From the NCBI GenBank assembly GCA_944332525.1, contig CALVKD010000035.1:1-49430 (forward strand): a stretch of 49,430 nucleotides of DNA, read 5' to 3'. The DNA is from an uncultured Bacilli bacterium. Lineage in GTDB: Bacteria; Bacillota_I; Bacilli_A; RFN20; CAG-449. The position numbers and the translations under genes are program-made. Numbering within the stretch: position 1 is the stretch's first letter; each line of letters opens with the position of its first letter. Under the pieces are notes generated by a model. The model did no database searches and had not been told where the DNA came from. It worked only from the letters and a program-made list of their open reading frames with translations. Positions 31,244 through 40,327 of the stretch are shown piece by piece.

Positions 31244-31270
31244 TAATTATTGATTCTTTAAATTTTTTTT
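31229..31270 (+). terminator. Terminator encoded within the ends of two convergent genes
   Basis: AATTTAAAAGAT (31229-31240) pairs imperfectly with ATTCTTTAAATT (31253-31264), followed by eight T. It covers the last codons of the PucR-type gene and of the TIR gene, whose stops are 3 bases apart. Confidence 0.6.
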
Positions 31271-32494
31271 GAGCTGTTTAACCAATTCATGATGAAGCTT
31301 TTTATTAAATTTTTGAATTTCTTTTGGCATAGATTTATCGATGATTTTAGCGTTTTTTATTATCTTATAATCAATGATATCAATATTTTTAAAGTCTCGG
31401 CTTTGATAGAAATTTAATAAAAGCGCGAAATCTAAACAGCGATAGGCCATTTTACCTTCATCGCGTCTTAAACGGTTTATTCTAGCTTCGCGGCAATTTG
31501 TCCAGTCGCTGGTCCCATCATCTAGATAAAGATAAGGGTCTTCATTTTTAACATCACCATAAAAAATTAAAGTCCAAGAACGGTTAACTGTCGCTTCGTC
31601 GCGGTTTAAATAAATTTTTTGAGCAAAATCATATGGTATAGTATATTCATTTAAGGAAGCTAAACCATAGGCTAATGATTGTCTTTGATAAATATTTTTT
31701 TCGCGTTCATAGAAGGTGATAAGTTTGTCGACATACGAGGTATTTTTCTTATTTAACCTCGTTAAATAATAGATGATTTGCCCTTTTAAAGCATATTCTT
31801 TTCTTCCAGAGATGTTTTCATCTAATTGGATAGCTGAATAAGCAGATAAGAGATTTTGGCTAATCTTATTTTGCTTATTTTCAGGCAAAGCTTCATAGAA
31901 ATCTTTCACATAATTATTAACATCATTAAAATGCAAATCGCTTAGTAAAGCAATAATCTCTTCTTTACCTTGTTCCATTGAAAGCAGTAATTCTTTAGCA
32001 ATTTTAGACAACTCACTTTTTTCTAGATTTTGTTCGTATTCAATTCGGCTATGTTTGTTAATAATTTTTTCTTTGATTTCAGATTGAAAAAGAAAACTAT
32101 CTTCTAAATCTTTTAAAATTTGCTTAACTGCAGCATCAGAGTCATCAATATTCTTCACAAGCGGCGACAGCTGGATATTTGATAAAAGAAATTTAAATTC
32201 ATCATTTAAAGTAAATTTTTCCAAGGTTACTCCAATGATTAATTTATGATAATTTATCGCTCTTTCTAGTTCTTTATTTATCCATTGCGAAGAACAGATA
32301 TCCTTAGTCATGATAAGCAAAAGGCAGTAACAGTTCCGTATTGCCTTTTCAATAATATTCGCGTAATAAGAACCGATTGGAATATCATTTGGAGCAATCC
32401 AAACATCGTAATTATGTCTTTCTAAAAGCTCTTTAAAAGCGAAGGCTTCTTTTTCATTAATTGAGCGATAGCTGATAAAAATATATTTTTCCAT
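31247..32494 (-). CDS. TIR-domain protein with uncharacterised C-terminal domain
   Basis: The 415-residue cytoplasmic protein has a TIR domain at residues ~1-135: YIFISYRS, VWIAPNDIPIGSYY, LLLIMTKD and SSQWINKELERAI, where W71 and E75 are the usual SxxWxxxE site holding the catalytic glutamate of NAD-cleaving TIRs. Residues ~140-415 are mostly helical and unrecognised; a distinctive stretch is YLDDGTSDWTNCREARINRLRRDEGKMAYRCLDF. Bacterial TIR proteins often work in anti-phage defence or signalling. No Thoeris, CBASS or other known partner is nearby. The start follows GGGGGTGAT, 20 bases after the stop of a fucose-isomerase-like gene, so the two are probably co-transcribed. Confidence 0.85.
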   Translation of the reverse strand: MEKYIFISYRSINEKEAFAFKELLERHNYDVWIAPNDIPIGSYYANIIEKAIRNCYCLLLIMTKDICSSQWINKELERAINYHKLIIGVTLEKFTLNDEFKFLLSNIQLSPLVKNIDDSDAAVKQILKDLEDSFLFQSEIKEKIINKHSRIEYEQNLEKSELSKIAKELLLSMEQGKEEIIALLSDLHFNDVNNYVKDFYEALPENKQNKISQNLLSAYSAIQLDENISGRKEYALKGQIIYYLTRLNKKNTSYVDKLITFYEREKNIYQRQSLAYGLASLNEYTIPYDFAQKIYLNRDEATVNRSWTLIFYGDVKNEDPYLYLDDGTSDWTNCREARINRLRRDEGKMAYRCLDFALLLNFYQSRDFKNIDIIDYKIIKNAKIIDKSMPKEIQKFNKKLHHELVKQLKKNLKNQ

Positions 32495-32514
32495 GATTCA
32501 TCACCCCCTTACAT

Positions 32515-33711
32515 TTAAATCTCTTTTAATCCGGCCTTATTAAGATAATTTGCTAATTCTTTTTTATGATGGCCGAGAATAATAATTTCGTGGTTACCTA
32601 ATGGTGATAGAAGCAGCTTTTCTAAATTAGGAAAAGTGCAGACGATTTGGGTCCGACAGAGATTTTTTTCATATTGATTATTTAAGAGTTTACCTTCTTC
32701 AATAAAATATTCATTTAATGCAGAGTTAATTCTTAATATGGTTATATCACCTGTTTTTACTTCTCCATGAATCCCGACTCCAATATTTGATTCAAAATGC
32801 GAATTTAAAGAAAAAGATGAACAAAGCGATAACGGAATTGTGCAATGCGTTAGTAAAATGGTATTATTTTTAACATCGATTCTTGCAGGGTTAGCTTGGA
32901 AAGATGTCTTGGAAAGCAATTTCTTAACTAGAAACATTGTAATAAGAGAAGGGATATCACCTTCGCAAGATGCGATTATTCCTTGATCGTTAAATTTTGA
33001 TAAAGCTAGACATGCTGTAGTTTTTAAAGATGATAATAAGTCAAAACATCTAATAGTAAAACCATCAAGATGATATTTTGTTATTATTTGATTTAATGCA
33101 ATATAAAGTTTTTCAGCTTTGGTAATTTCTTCTTTTGGATAACTATCTTTGGTAAAAACATCATCTTCTATTTTTTGATAAAAATCGCTATAGGCCTTCT
33201 CAACTTCAAGCAAAGAAATATGGATGAGTTTGATTTGAAATTTGTCTAGAAGAACATCTTCATCAACATTTGAAGAAATAAGCCAATCAGAAGGTTTTCC
33301 TAAGACTCCGAGAGAATATTTTGGAGTTACAGAGCTTTCTTTTCTAGCTAGATGCTGAATTCTTGAAATTAAATAATCATTGTCTCCATGGAGAACTTCA
33401 CCTTTAAGATGATGATTCTTTAAAAAGGCGAGAATTTCAAGCGATGCGGCTAGCGAATTGCTTGTCCCATAGGTTAATAAATAATAAGGCTCCTTAAATT
33501 TGCCAAAATTCTCTAAGAAAAGATTTTCGCTGCCTCCGGATTGAACCAAAATTAGAGTTAAATCGCTGCCATCATAGATTTTGTCAATATCGTTTTCAAT
33601 AGAAATATGGATAGAGTCAGTATTTAAATGATTTAATAATTCACTAGTGGAATTATCTAATACTTTTTGATCGTGTAATGGTGATTTAATCGGATAAACT
33701 TTAACCTTCAT
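32515..33711 (-). CDS. L-fucose/L-arabinose isomerase-like protein
   Basis: The 398-residue cytoplasmic protein has the two-part layout of FucI/AraA-like proteins. The N-terminal half is a Rossmann-like region (DLTLILVQSGGSENLFLENF, PYYLLTYGTSNSLAASLEILAFL). In the C-terminal half CEGDIPSLITMFLVKKLL and IHGEVKTGDITILRIN match the metal- and sugar-binding parts of the fucose isomerase C-terminal domain. True AraA/FucI are 470-600 residues, so this belongs to the shorter, less defined group. It follows the terminator of the GH36/GH2 operon in the same direction and precedes the TIR gene by 20 bases. An isomerase role is inferred from fold only. Confidence 0.7.
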   Translation of the reverse strand: MKVKVYPIKSPLHDQKVLDNSTSELLNHLNTDSIHISIENDIDKIYDGSDLTLILVQSGGSENLFLENFGKFKEPYYLLTYGTSNSLAASLEILAFLKNHHLKGEVLHGDNDYLISRIQHLARKESSVTPKYSLGVLGKPSDWLISSNVDEDVLLDKFQIKLIHISLLEVEKAYSDFYQKIEDDVFTKDSYPKEEITKAEKLYIALNQIITKYHLDGFTIRCFDLLSSLKTTACLALSKFNDQGIIASCEGDIPSLITMFLVKKLLSKTSFQANPARIDVKNNTILLTHCTIPLSLCSSFSLNSHFESNIGVGIHGEVKTGDITILRINSALNEYFIEEGKLLNNQYEKNLCRTQIVCTFPNLEKLLLSPLGNHEIIILGHHKKELANYLNKAGLKEI

Positions 33712-33770
33712 ATATTCCCTCGCTTTTCTTATTTTAATTTTAAACTATTTTGCTTTTCTAAGCAGTATTT

Positions 33771-33805
33771 ATAAAAAGAAAGCAGGACATTAAAGAGTCC
33801 TGCTT
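33771..33805 (-). terminator. Terminator overlapping the 3' end of the GH2 gene
   Basis: On the minus strand AAGCAGGAC (33805-33797) pairs with GTCCTGCTT (33788-33780), followed by a T-rich run. The 5' arm includes the last five sense codons of the GH2 gene. Confidence 0.85.
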
Positions 33806-36165
33806 GAGTTACATTTAATTTCAAAATTTAATTCTTTTAAAAGATTATCGTTATCATAAATAGAGATTTTGCCTTGTCCAGAATGATGGTTAGACGCGAC
33901 ATAAATAACGTTGCTGCCTCCTAATAAAGCAAAGTTTTTCGGCGACAATAAACGAATGTCACCCTCTGCTTTTACTGTTAACGCGCGGTTTATATATGGA
34001 AGAGGATTATTATTTTCATCAACGGCTCTGACTCTAATTGTCGCGACATCATAAGTATCGCCTTCATCTAATGTTAATGTGTCATAGATAAATTGATAAT
34101 AAACTCTGTTTGTTGGAGCTTTGATAACCTCAATGACTTTCTTGTCATTTTTATATCCTTCAAATTTCCAAACTGTAACTTTTTCTCCCCAAGACTGAAT
34201 ATATTTTCCGTATAAAGCTGTCCCGGATTTTAAGGTAAATTTACCGCTTAACAATAAAAGACCTATTTTAAGCTTATATTTTAAAGGTAATCCAGCTTGT
34301 CCGTATTTGCTAATCGCTAATAAACATTCTTTCACATTATCAGATGTTCTTCTGTTCATTTTCTCTTCACTAATTAGTAAATCTCCGATTAAATCATCGA
34401 TTTTAATAGGTGGATGTTTAAGAGACGATTTCTTATCTGGATAAAAAGATTTTACAAATTTATCGTTCTTATATAGTTTAATGTAATCGCAGTTAGTAAA
34501 TGCATAGATACTAGAAATATTGCCGGCTGGGTATTCGCCGATATTCATCGATGAAGAGATTATAAGCGTTGGCTCTTCGCCTTGGCTTTGATAAACCGCG
34601 GCAGCAAGCTTTGGATTTCTAAATATATCCATGACTCCGTGATAGCAGATTCTGTCGCCGGCTCCAAAATCTTTATGGGTATTATAATCGGCAAAGCACC
34701 AGCCGAAAGATCCTCCAATATCATCATATTTCATAACATCGTTAAGTACTTTAGCATGTCTTAAGGCTTGTTCTTCGCGGTGATGTTCATCATCAAAAGA
34801 TTTAGTTGGGAACATGTGACCGTTATATTCAGTTACGATATATGGCTTTTTCATGTCCAAAGTAACTTTTTTCTTTTTTTCAACACCTTCGTTATGTCCG
34901 TTATGGATAAAATCGTTATAGGTATAGACATCTTCAAAAAGATGCGATTTTTTAAAGTTTCTAACACCTCCGGTGAGACGCGTTTTATCTAATTTATGCG
35001 CAAGAGCGTTGCTTCTTTTATAGAAAGAATCATCATCAGGTGATTCATTAATTCTTACTCCCCACATGAAAATAGATGGATGATTATAGTATTGCTTAAT
35101 CATTTCCTCTTCGTTTGTTAAAGCTTGATTAATCCATTTTTCATCTCCGATATGCTGCCAGCCAGGAAATTCCATAAAAACCATTAAGCCTATCTCATCA
35201 CATTTATCGATAAAATGCTGATCTTGAGGATAATGTGAAGTTCTAATTGCGTTGACTTTTAATTCGTTTTTCAAAATTAGTGCATCGTTTTCTTGACCTC
35301 TTTTAGGCATACTATAGCCAACATATGGATAAGATTGATGACGGTTTAATCCTCTTATTTTAATTCTCTTTCCGTTAAGATAAATTCCGTCATTTTTTCC
35401 TTCAATGCTTCTAAAGCCGACTTTTCCTTCATAAGTATCAATAATGTTACCATGCTCTTTTAAAGTAAGAATTACTTTATAGATGTTAGGATGCTGATTA
35501 TCCCAGAGCAGAGCCTTTTTAACATTAAAATCTAAATTATCTTGATAAGGTCTTTCTTCGTTAAAAATGCTTTGCTTGTCTTTATCTAAAATTTCGACTA
35601 ATAAAGAATAATTATTATTTTCTTTTGATAAAGATGAAGTGAGATGGAGAGTTTTGTTTTGATCGCCTGATAAAAACACTTCATCAAAATGAACTTGATT
35701 AACAATATCGAGATAGACTTCGCGGTATAAGCCTCCATAAGTTAAATAATCGATAACATTACCAAATGGAGGAATATTTAAGTCTTCTTTTGAATTGAGT
35801 TTAACAGTTAAGATATTTTCTTTATCAAAATAGATATATTCGCTGATATCGACTTTAAAGCCGGTATAACCGCAGCTATGGGTCATGACTTCGTGGCCGT
35901 TAATATAAACAGTTGCTTGATGAGCAGCACCTAGAAAAGTAAGAATAAACGATTTATTTTGATCTTTTGCATCTATTTTAAATGTTTTGACATATCCAGA
36001 AATTAATTGATAGTCGTTTTCTGAAAAGTAATTAACGTCAGTAACTATAACTGAATGAGGTAAATCAATTTTTTCTAAAGTTGATAAAAGTTCTTTATTA
36101 GGATTTAATAATGCATCGGAAAATTTGTTAGCGTAATACCAACCATTACATAAAGAAAAGCGCAT
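33790..36165 (-). CDS. GH2 family beta-galactosidase/beta-glucuronidase-like enzyme (sugar operon)
   Basis: This is a 791-residue cytoplasmic enzyme. The N-terminal jelly-roll has LGAAHQATVYINGHEV and LTYGGLYREVYLDI. The barrel has KIRGLNRHQSYPYVGYSMP, acid/base E374 in RINES and nucleophile E446 in VTEYNGHMFP. The last ~150 residues add a beta domain (VRAVDENNNPLPYINRALTV, LLSPKNFALLGGS) as in GH2 enzymes with DUF4982/C5 domains. It is fourth in the TetR - GPH symporter - GH36 - GH2 operon, 12 bases behind GH36. With an alpha-galactosidase and a symporter it should take apart an imported galactose-containing oligosaccharide; exact linkage is inference. Confidence 0.9.
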   Translation of the reverse strand: MRFSLCNGWYYANKFSDALLNPNKELLSTLEKIDLPHSVIVTDVNYFSENDYQLISGYVKTFKIDAKDQNKSFILTFLGAAHQATVYINGHEVMTHSCGYTGFKVDISEYIYFDKENILTVKLNSKEDLNIPPFGNVIDYLTYGGLYREVYLDIVNQVHFDEVFLSGDQNKTLHLTSSLSKENNNYSLLVEILDKDKQSIFNEERPYQDNLDFNVKKALLWDNQHPNIYKVILTLKEHGNIIDTYEGKVGFRSIEGKNDGIYLNGKRIKIRGLNRHQSYPYVGYSMPKRGQENDALILKNELKVNAIRTSHYPQDQHFIDKCDEIGLMVFMEFPGWQHIGDEKWINQALTNEEEMIKQYYNHPSIFMWGVRINESPDDDSFYKRSNALAHKLDKTRLTGGVRNFKKSHLFEDVYTYNDFIHNGHNEGVEKKKKVTLDMKKPYIVTEYNGHMFPTKSFDDEHHREEQALRHAKVLNDVMKYDDIGGSFGWCFADYNTHKDFGAGDRICYHGVMDIFRNPKLAAAVYQSQGEEPTLIISSSMNIGEYPAGNISSIYAFTNCDYIKLYKNDKFVKSFYPDKKSSLKHPPIKIDDLIGDLLISEEKMNRRTSDNVKECLLAISKYGQAGLPLKYKLKIGLLLLSGKFTLKSGTALYGKYIQSWGEKVTVWKFEGYKNDKKVIEVIKAPTNRVYYQFIYDTLTLDEGDTYDVATIRVRAVDENNNPLPYINRALTVKAEGDIRLLSPKNFALLGGSNVIYVASNHHSGQGKISIYDNDNLLKELNFEIKCNSSRTL

Positions 36166-36177
36166 AGAAACCTCCTC

Positions 36178-37806
36178 TTAACGTTTAAGCTTTAATGTTT
36201 GAAGCTTACTAGCATCTTCATATTTGATTATGACATTTTTCTTTGCGACTTCGACATTTTTTAAGTTTTTATAATTAAGATTAGTTACTTGATTATAGAA
36301 ATTTAAAATATCTACTGAATATGTAGCGAAATTATCTGAGGCAAAAATAACTCCTCCGCAGAGACAGTTTATGATGGCTAGTTCTTTCTTCTGCTTTAAA
36401 GAAAGCGATGTGTTTTTATCTCTAAGAATAAAGACATCGGTATCGTTGATAAACGCTCTAGTGTTTAACTGCCTTCTAAAAATTGAATTGAGCATTGTAT
36501 GTTTTGTCGATGGTCTTTCTAAATGCATTAGACGCATAAAAAGTTTATCGTCATAATCTAAAGATATATCTGGTCCAATTCGGCAATAATCAACTTTTCC
36601 AAAGGCGCTAGCTAAAGGAACGCCGCAGCCGAGAATTATTTTATCTTTCAAAATTTCGCGGAGAAAATCCATGCCATCACTCATAATTTGCCCGCGGTTT
36701 TTACCATGAAGAGGTAATAAAGCCGCAGCATAAAGGAAATCGAGTTTAAATACTTCAAAACCTAAAGAAATGTAATATTCTAAAACTTTTTTAATATACT
36801 GTCTAACTTCTTCTTTTTGAATATCAAGACCATAGCATCCGCTCCAATTAGATCCGCATTTAAGAGGTTTATTGTCTTTATGAATTACATAATCAGGATG
36901 ATTTTGAAAGAGTTTAGATTTTTCTTCGCAGACAAACGGGGATAGCCAAATACCTGGTTTATAACCTTCTTTTTTTATCTCTTGAACGAGATTCGCTAAC
37001 CCGTTAGGAAATTTATTTTTATCAATATCTAACCAATCTCCGACATAGGTTTCAAATCCATCATCAATCTGAAAGATTTCAGCTTTCTTTGGTAATTTTT
37101 TTAAGCTGATTAGATCCTTTAAAAGGATATCTTCGCTGATGTTTTGATAATAGTTATACCAACTAGTGTAACCTCGATGTTGAACGAAAGTTTTCTTTGG
37201 AATATTTAACAGAGAAAAGTATCTGTCGAATACTTCATTTTCATTGCCTTTGATAAGCAAGAGATTTAGTCCTTCATATGAATTAGATGTTACGTAACCT
37301 AAACAATCTTTTTGAAAATGAATTTGATTATTTTTTGTATCAAAATAGATTGCAGTAAAGCCGTTTTTTTCGTTTAAGGATGCTAAAAGATAATACTCAT
37401 CATTTTCTCTAAGATAAGAATAACTAAAGCCATGCATGACCTTCTGATCAATATTTTCGAAAGTTCGATCATTGTACATGTCTAAAGCAAACTTTTTAAC
37501 GATTGCTTTAGGAACATATTTTAAGGAGGTATCTTTATAATTTATATTCACTTCTCTAGTGTATGTCCAAGACTGATAGCCGTTTAATAACATTTTTTCA
37601 TCTTTAAAGTTATATTGACCATAGTAGTCGATAGAATAGAAAGATATTGCTTGTTTAGGATAAATGTTTAAGATGATTCTGTCGTCTTTATTAGTGAGTT
37701 CGGCTTTAAAATAATCGTTATCGGATTCTTTGCTTAGATCAAAAAGTATTATCTTTTCTTTGATGATAAGAGAAACTGTTGCTTTAAGAAAACGCAGATT
37801 ATCCAT
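36178..37806 (-). CDS. GH36 alpha-galactosidase-like enzyme
   Basis: The 542-residue cytoplasmic enzyme, shorter than classic GH36 (about 700), has a trimmed N-terminal sandwich. Barrel motifs: GYTSWYNYYQNI, EIFQIDDGFETYVGDW, GIWLSPFV, nucleophile D356 in VFKLDFLYA and acid/base D413 in CRIGPDIS. It removes alpha-galactose residues, as in raffinose-type oligosaccharides or galactomannan pieces. It starts one base after the stop of the symporter gene, in the same operon. Confidence 0.88.
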   Translation of the reverse strand: MDNLRFLKATVSLIIKEKIILFDLSKESDNDYFKAELTNKDDRIILNIYPKQAISFYSIDYYGQYNFKDEKMLLNGYQSWTYTREVNINYKDTSLKYVPKAIVKKFALDMYNDRTFENIDQKVMHGFSYSYLRENDEYYLLASLNEKNGFTAIYFDTKNNQIHFQKDCLGYVTSNSYEGLNLLLIKGNENEVFDRYFSLLNIPKKTFVQHRGYTSWYNYYQNISEDILLKDLISLKKLPKKAEIFQIDDGFETYVGDWLDIDKNKFPNGLANLVQEIKKEGYKPGIWLSPFVCEEKSKLFQNHPDYVIHKDNKPLKCGSNWSGCYGLDIQKEEVRQYIKKVLEYYISLGFEVFKLDFLYAAALLPLHGKNRGQIMSDGMDFLREILKDKIILGCGVPLASAFGKVDYCRIGPDISLDYDDKLFMRLMHLERPSTKHTMLNSIFRRQLNTRAFINDTDVFILRDKNTSLSLKQKKELAIINCLCGGVIFASDNFATYSVDILNFYNQVTNLNYKNLKNVEVAKKNVIIKYEDASKLQTLKLKR

Positions 37807-37807
37807 A

Positions 37808-39142
37808 TTATTTTATTTTTCCTTTCTCATTGATAATTTCCATAATGCTTTTTTCGTTATAGAGTGATAAAAGCATAGCTCCGATAAAGCAGCAGACTGC
37901 AGCGACTATTGCAGTAATTCGATAGCTCATCTCGCTTCCAGAAGCGACAATTGAGGTGAAGACGAGAAGCGATAAAGCTTGACCTAATTTAAAGGCGAAT
38001 GTTCTTGAAGCGAAAAACATACCTTCTCTTTTTTCACCGGTTTTAAGTGAGTCAGCTTCGGCGATATCTGCGACTATCGCTTGAGGCAATATTCCCAAAA
38101 TAGCCATCGGGACAGCAGCGAAAACAGCAATAATAATACCCCAAACTAATCCTTCTCCGCAGAAGGAAGTGAGAATAAAGACCGCGGTATAGGTTAAAAA
38201 TCCAAAGATAACTAGTTTTTTCTTACCAAATTTCGGTGCTAACTTATTAACCGGTAAATATAGTAACAGAGAAATAACGGTCATAATTATAGTTAAAATA
38301 AAGGTATTTCCTTCATCGACTTTCATTAATTTAGTGACATAGAAAGCTAAACCGGTTTGGAAAAGCGTTACAGCGAAGAAATATATCACATCTGAATAAA
38401 CGAATCTTCTAAACTGCTTATTTTTAAAAGTTTTTAAAAGTGAACGCATCGGCGTTGTTTTGCAAGGTACAACATCGATATAATCAGATTCTTTAATTGT
38501 AAAACCTGGGATTAACATCGCTATTGCAGCGACTAAACTTAATAATCCAATAGCCAATTTAACGCTATTTTCTGCCCCGACTAAGCCTTCAAATAAGGAT
38601 GCGATATTTGGAACTAAATAAGAAAGTGATAAACCGACAATATATGTTAAAGAAATAAACGTAGATACATTTACACGATTTTTTTGATTATTTCCTAATT
38701 CTGAAATTAAAGCGTTATAAGGTGTGCAATAAATAGTCATGAATAAATAGAATAATATCAGTAAAACGAAAAGTAAGGTATTGTTTAGCCAAGTTATTCC
38801 TGTGCAAGGTAAGATAAAAAGTAAAGCCGTAACTAAAGCAAAGGGAACGGCAATAATTTTCATAAATGGAATGCGTCGACCTTTTGGATTCTTACTAGCA
38901 TCGGAAAGACCGGCAATTAATGGGTCGGTGACAGCATCAAAAACTCTGCCAAAAGCTGTAATTAATCCGATGATAGTTAATCCGATAAAGACTGCTCCTT
39001 GGGTGATGTATTTGTATAATACTCCATCAATATCGGTATAGTAGAATACTAGCCATGACGAAATAATACCGCTTAAAATACTCCATCCGAGCTGACCTAT
39101 AGCAAAAAGCCATAGAACTTTATTAGTGATTTCTTTTTTCAT
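37808..39142 (-). CDS. GPH-family sugar:cation symporter
   Basis: This is a 444-residue, 12-helix transporter of the glycoside-pentoside-hexuronide:cation symporter family (MelB/XynB-like). Signature pieces: FYYTDIDGV, FGRVFDAVTDPLIAGLSDASKNPKGRRIPFM between helices 2 and 3, TPYNALISELGNNQKNRVNVSTF, and PQAIVADIAEADSLKTGEKREGMFFA. It should import an oligosaccharide for the GH36 and GH2 enzymes downstream. Its ATG overlaps the TGA of the TetR gene (ATGA), so translation is coupled. The first ~45 codons exist as a decayed copy at 41071-41203. Confidence 0.93.
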   Translation of the reverse strand: MKKEITNKVLWLFAIGQLGWSILSGIISSWLVFYYTDIDGVLYKYITQGAVFIGLTIIGLITAFGRVFDAVTDPLIAGLSDASKNPKGRRIPFMKIIAVPFALVTALLFILPCTGITWLNNTLLFVLLILFYLFMTIYCTPYNALISELGNNQKNRVNVSTFISLTYIVGLSLSYLVPNIASLFEGLVGAENSVKLAIGLLSLVAAIAMLIPGFTIKESDYIDVVPCKTTPMRSLLKTFKNKQFRRFVYSDVIYFFAVTLFQTGLAFYVTKLMKVDEGNTFILTIIMTVISLLLYLPVNKLAPKFGKKKLVIFGFLTYTAVFILTSFCGEGLVWGIIIAVFAAVPMAILGILPQAIVADIAEADSLKTGEKREGMFFASRTFAFKLGQALSLLVFTSIVASGSEMSYRITAIVAAVCCFIGAMLLSLYNEKSIMEIINEKGKIK

Positions 39143-39789
39143 AAAACCTCCTCCTTCTTAATAAAGTTCAAAATAATATCAATCATAATATTGAGTTCAT
39201 TACTTGTTTCAAAATGATCAGACGAAGTAATGTCACCTCTTAACATTTTTTGCAGTAAAGCCATCAATGCGTGATTTAAGGTATTATAATATTCTTTTAA
39301 ATTATCTAAAGGCTTTAATGTATTATCATTAATTCCCTGGCTATAGGCTTTTTCAAAATATGAGTAGATATCTTCTAATTTGCTTTCATAGACCTTAAGC
39401 GAGTCTTTTTCTAAATGATGGGTTAAGAAATATGAATCAAATTCATTAAGAAAACGGATGTAGTCTTTATAATCTTGATATAGTACGAGATAAAGGCTTA
39501 AAAGATTTTTTATCTGTTCAAAACCAGTTAATTTTTGAGTGCTTTCAATAATTGAGGGAATTAATTTGTTTAATACATCGTTCCAAATTTTATTGCCGCA
39601 TTCGATTATTAAAGTATCTTTTACTTTAAAGTAGCGATATAGTGAAGCGACTCCGATTTTCGCATCTTCGGCAATATCGGTCATCTTCACCGGTTCAATT
39701 CCTTTTTTGACAAATAAATGAATAGCAGAAGCTAAGGCTTTTTCTTTATTTTCAGCCTTTATTTGTAAGAGGGTTTCTTGATAAGTCAT
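39139..39789 (-). CDS. TetR-family regulator of the sugar operon
   Basis: The 216-residue regulator has an N-terminal helix-turn-helix: ALASAIHLFVKKGIEPVKMTDIAEDAKIGVASLYRYFKVKDTLI. The ligand-binding remainder is diverged, as usual in TetR proteins. It is the first gene of the operon, so it controls itself and the symporter and glycosidases downstream. A palindrome at 39804-39820, just after the predicted transcription start, is the likely operator. The inducer is probably a sugar or sugar phosphate, which is uncommon for TetR proteins. A decayed copy with an internal deletion lies at 41197-41430. Confidence 0.92.
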   Translation of the reverse strand: MTYQETLLQIKAENKEKALASAIHLFVKKGIEPVKMTDIAEDAKIGVASLYRYFKVKDTLIIECGNKIWNDVLNKLIPSIIESTQKLTGFEQIKNLLSLYLVLYQDYKDYIRFLNEFDSYFLTHHLEKDSLKVYESKLEDIYSYFEKAYSQGINDNTLKPLDNLKEYYNTLNHALMALLQKMLRGDITSSDHFETSNELNIMIDIILNFIKKEEVL

Positions 39790-39803
39790 ATTGTTCTCCT
39801 ACC

Positions 39804-39820
39804 TGATAGATAATCTATCA
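39804..39820. promoter_or_regulatory. TetR-type operator
   Basis: TGATAGA-TAA-TCTATCA, a perfect palindrome with 7-base arms, sits 15 bases before the TetR start codon and just downstream of the predicted transcription start. Binding here would block the promoter. Confidence 0.75.
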
Positions 39821-39830
39821 TATCAATTTT

Positions 39831-39859
39831 ATTGTAGTTAAGCGCTTACATTTTGTCAA
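39831..39859 (-). promoter_or_regulatory. Promoter of the TetR/sugar operon with a cre-like site in the spacer
   Basis: On the minus strand TTGACA (39859-39854), a 17-base spacer and TACAAT (39836-39831) form a near-ideal promoter. The spacer carries GTTAAGCGCTTACA (plus strand 39837-39850), matching 12 of 14 cre positions including the AAGCGCTTACA core. CcpA binding there would stop RNA polymerase, giving catabolite repression on top of TetR control. Confidence 0.8.
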
Positions 39860-39872
39860 ATGGTAATTGCAT

Positions 39873-39898
39873 AAAAAAACGCTGATTCCTCAACGCTT
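39873..39898 (-). terminator. Terminator of the LytTR-DUF3021 operon
   Basis: On the minus strand a nine-pair stem (two G-U pairs) with a GGAA loop is followed by seven T, 15 bases after the DUF3021 stop. Confidence 0.75.
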
Positions 39899-39913
39899 CA
39901 TTTTTAATTTTGT

Positions 39914-40327
39914 TTATAATTCTTTGTTTAATTTATTAGTTATTATTTTACTGCTAATAAAGAAGGCTAACCAAATAATCAGATAGATGCCGATATAGAT
40001 ACCAGTGAAGAGTAAAATATTAACAAAATTAATAGCTAACCAATTATTAATTAATATCGTGAAAATCGTTATTGAATACGTAAATATAAAGTTTAATATT
40101 ATTGATTTAAATGGTGACCAACTTTCAATTTCATAAAAGATACTGCTACCAGCATCGATGAATGAAAGAAGAAAAGTTGTTATAACCATAACAAATACTT
40201 GCATTCCTGTTAAATAAAAATTTTTAGTGTTTATATTGATCAACAGATAAATTATGCTTGCGATAATTGGACCGAGTGAGGAAAAACATAATCCTCGAAT
40301 TATAAATTTTTTTAAATTAGTTTTCAT
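39914..40327 (-). CDS. DUF3021 four-helix membrane protein
   Basis: The 137-residue protein has four hydrophobic helices (about 8-30, 40-60, 70-95, 102-128) and no other domain. It matches the DUF3021 family, which is nearly always encoded beside a small LytTR regulator; here its ATG overlaps the LytTR gene by 4 bases. In streptococcal LytTR regulatory systems (HdrRM, BrsRM) the membrane partner holds the regulator inactive; the same role is inferred here. Confidence 0.82.
   Translation of the reverse strand: MKTNLKKFIIRGLCFSSLGPIIASIIYLLININTKNFYLTGMQVFVMVITTFLLSFIDAGSSIFYEIESWSPFKSIILNFIFTYSITIFTILINNWLAINFVNILLFTGIYIGIYLIIWLAFFISSKIITNKLNKEL

Noticed and set aside
31247-33711. Thoeris or another named TIR defence system
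   Set aside because: No ThsA/SIR2, STING, cyclase or other known partner is encoded nearby; only the TIR protein itself can be supported.
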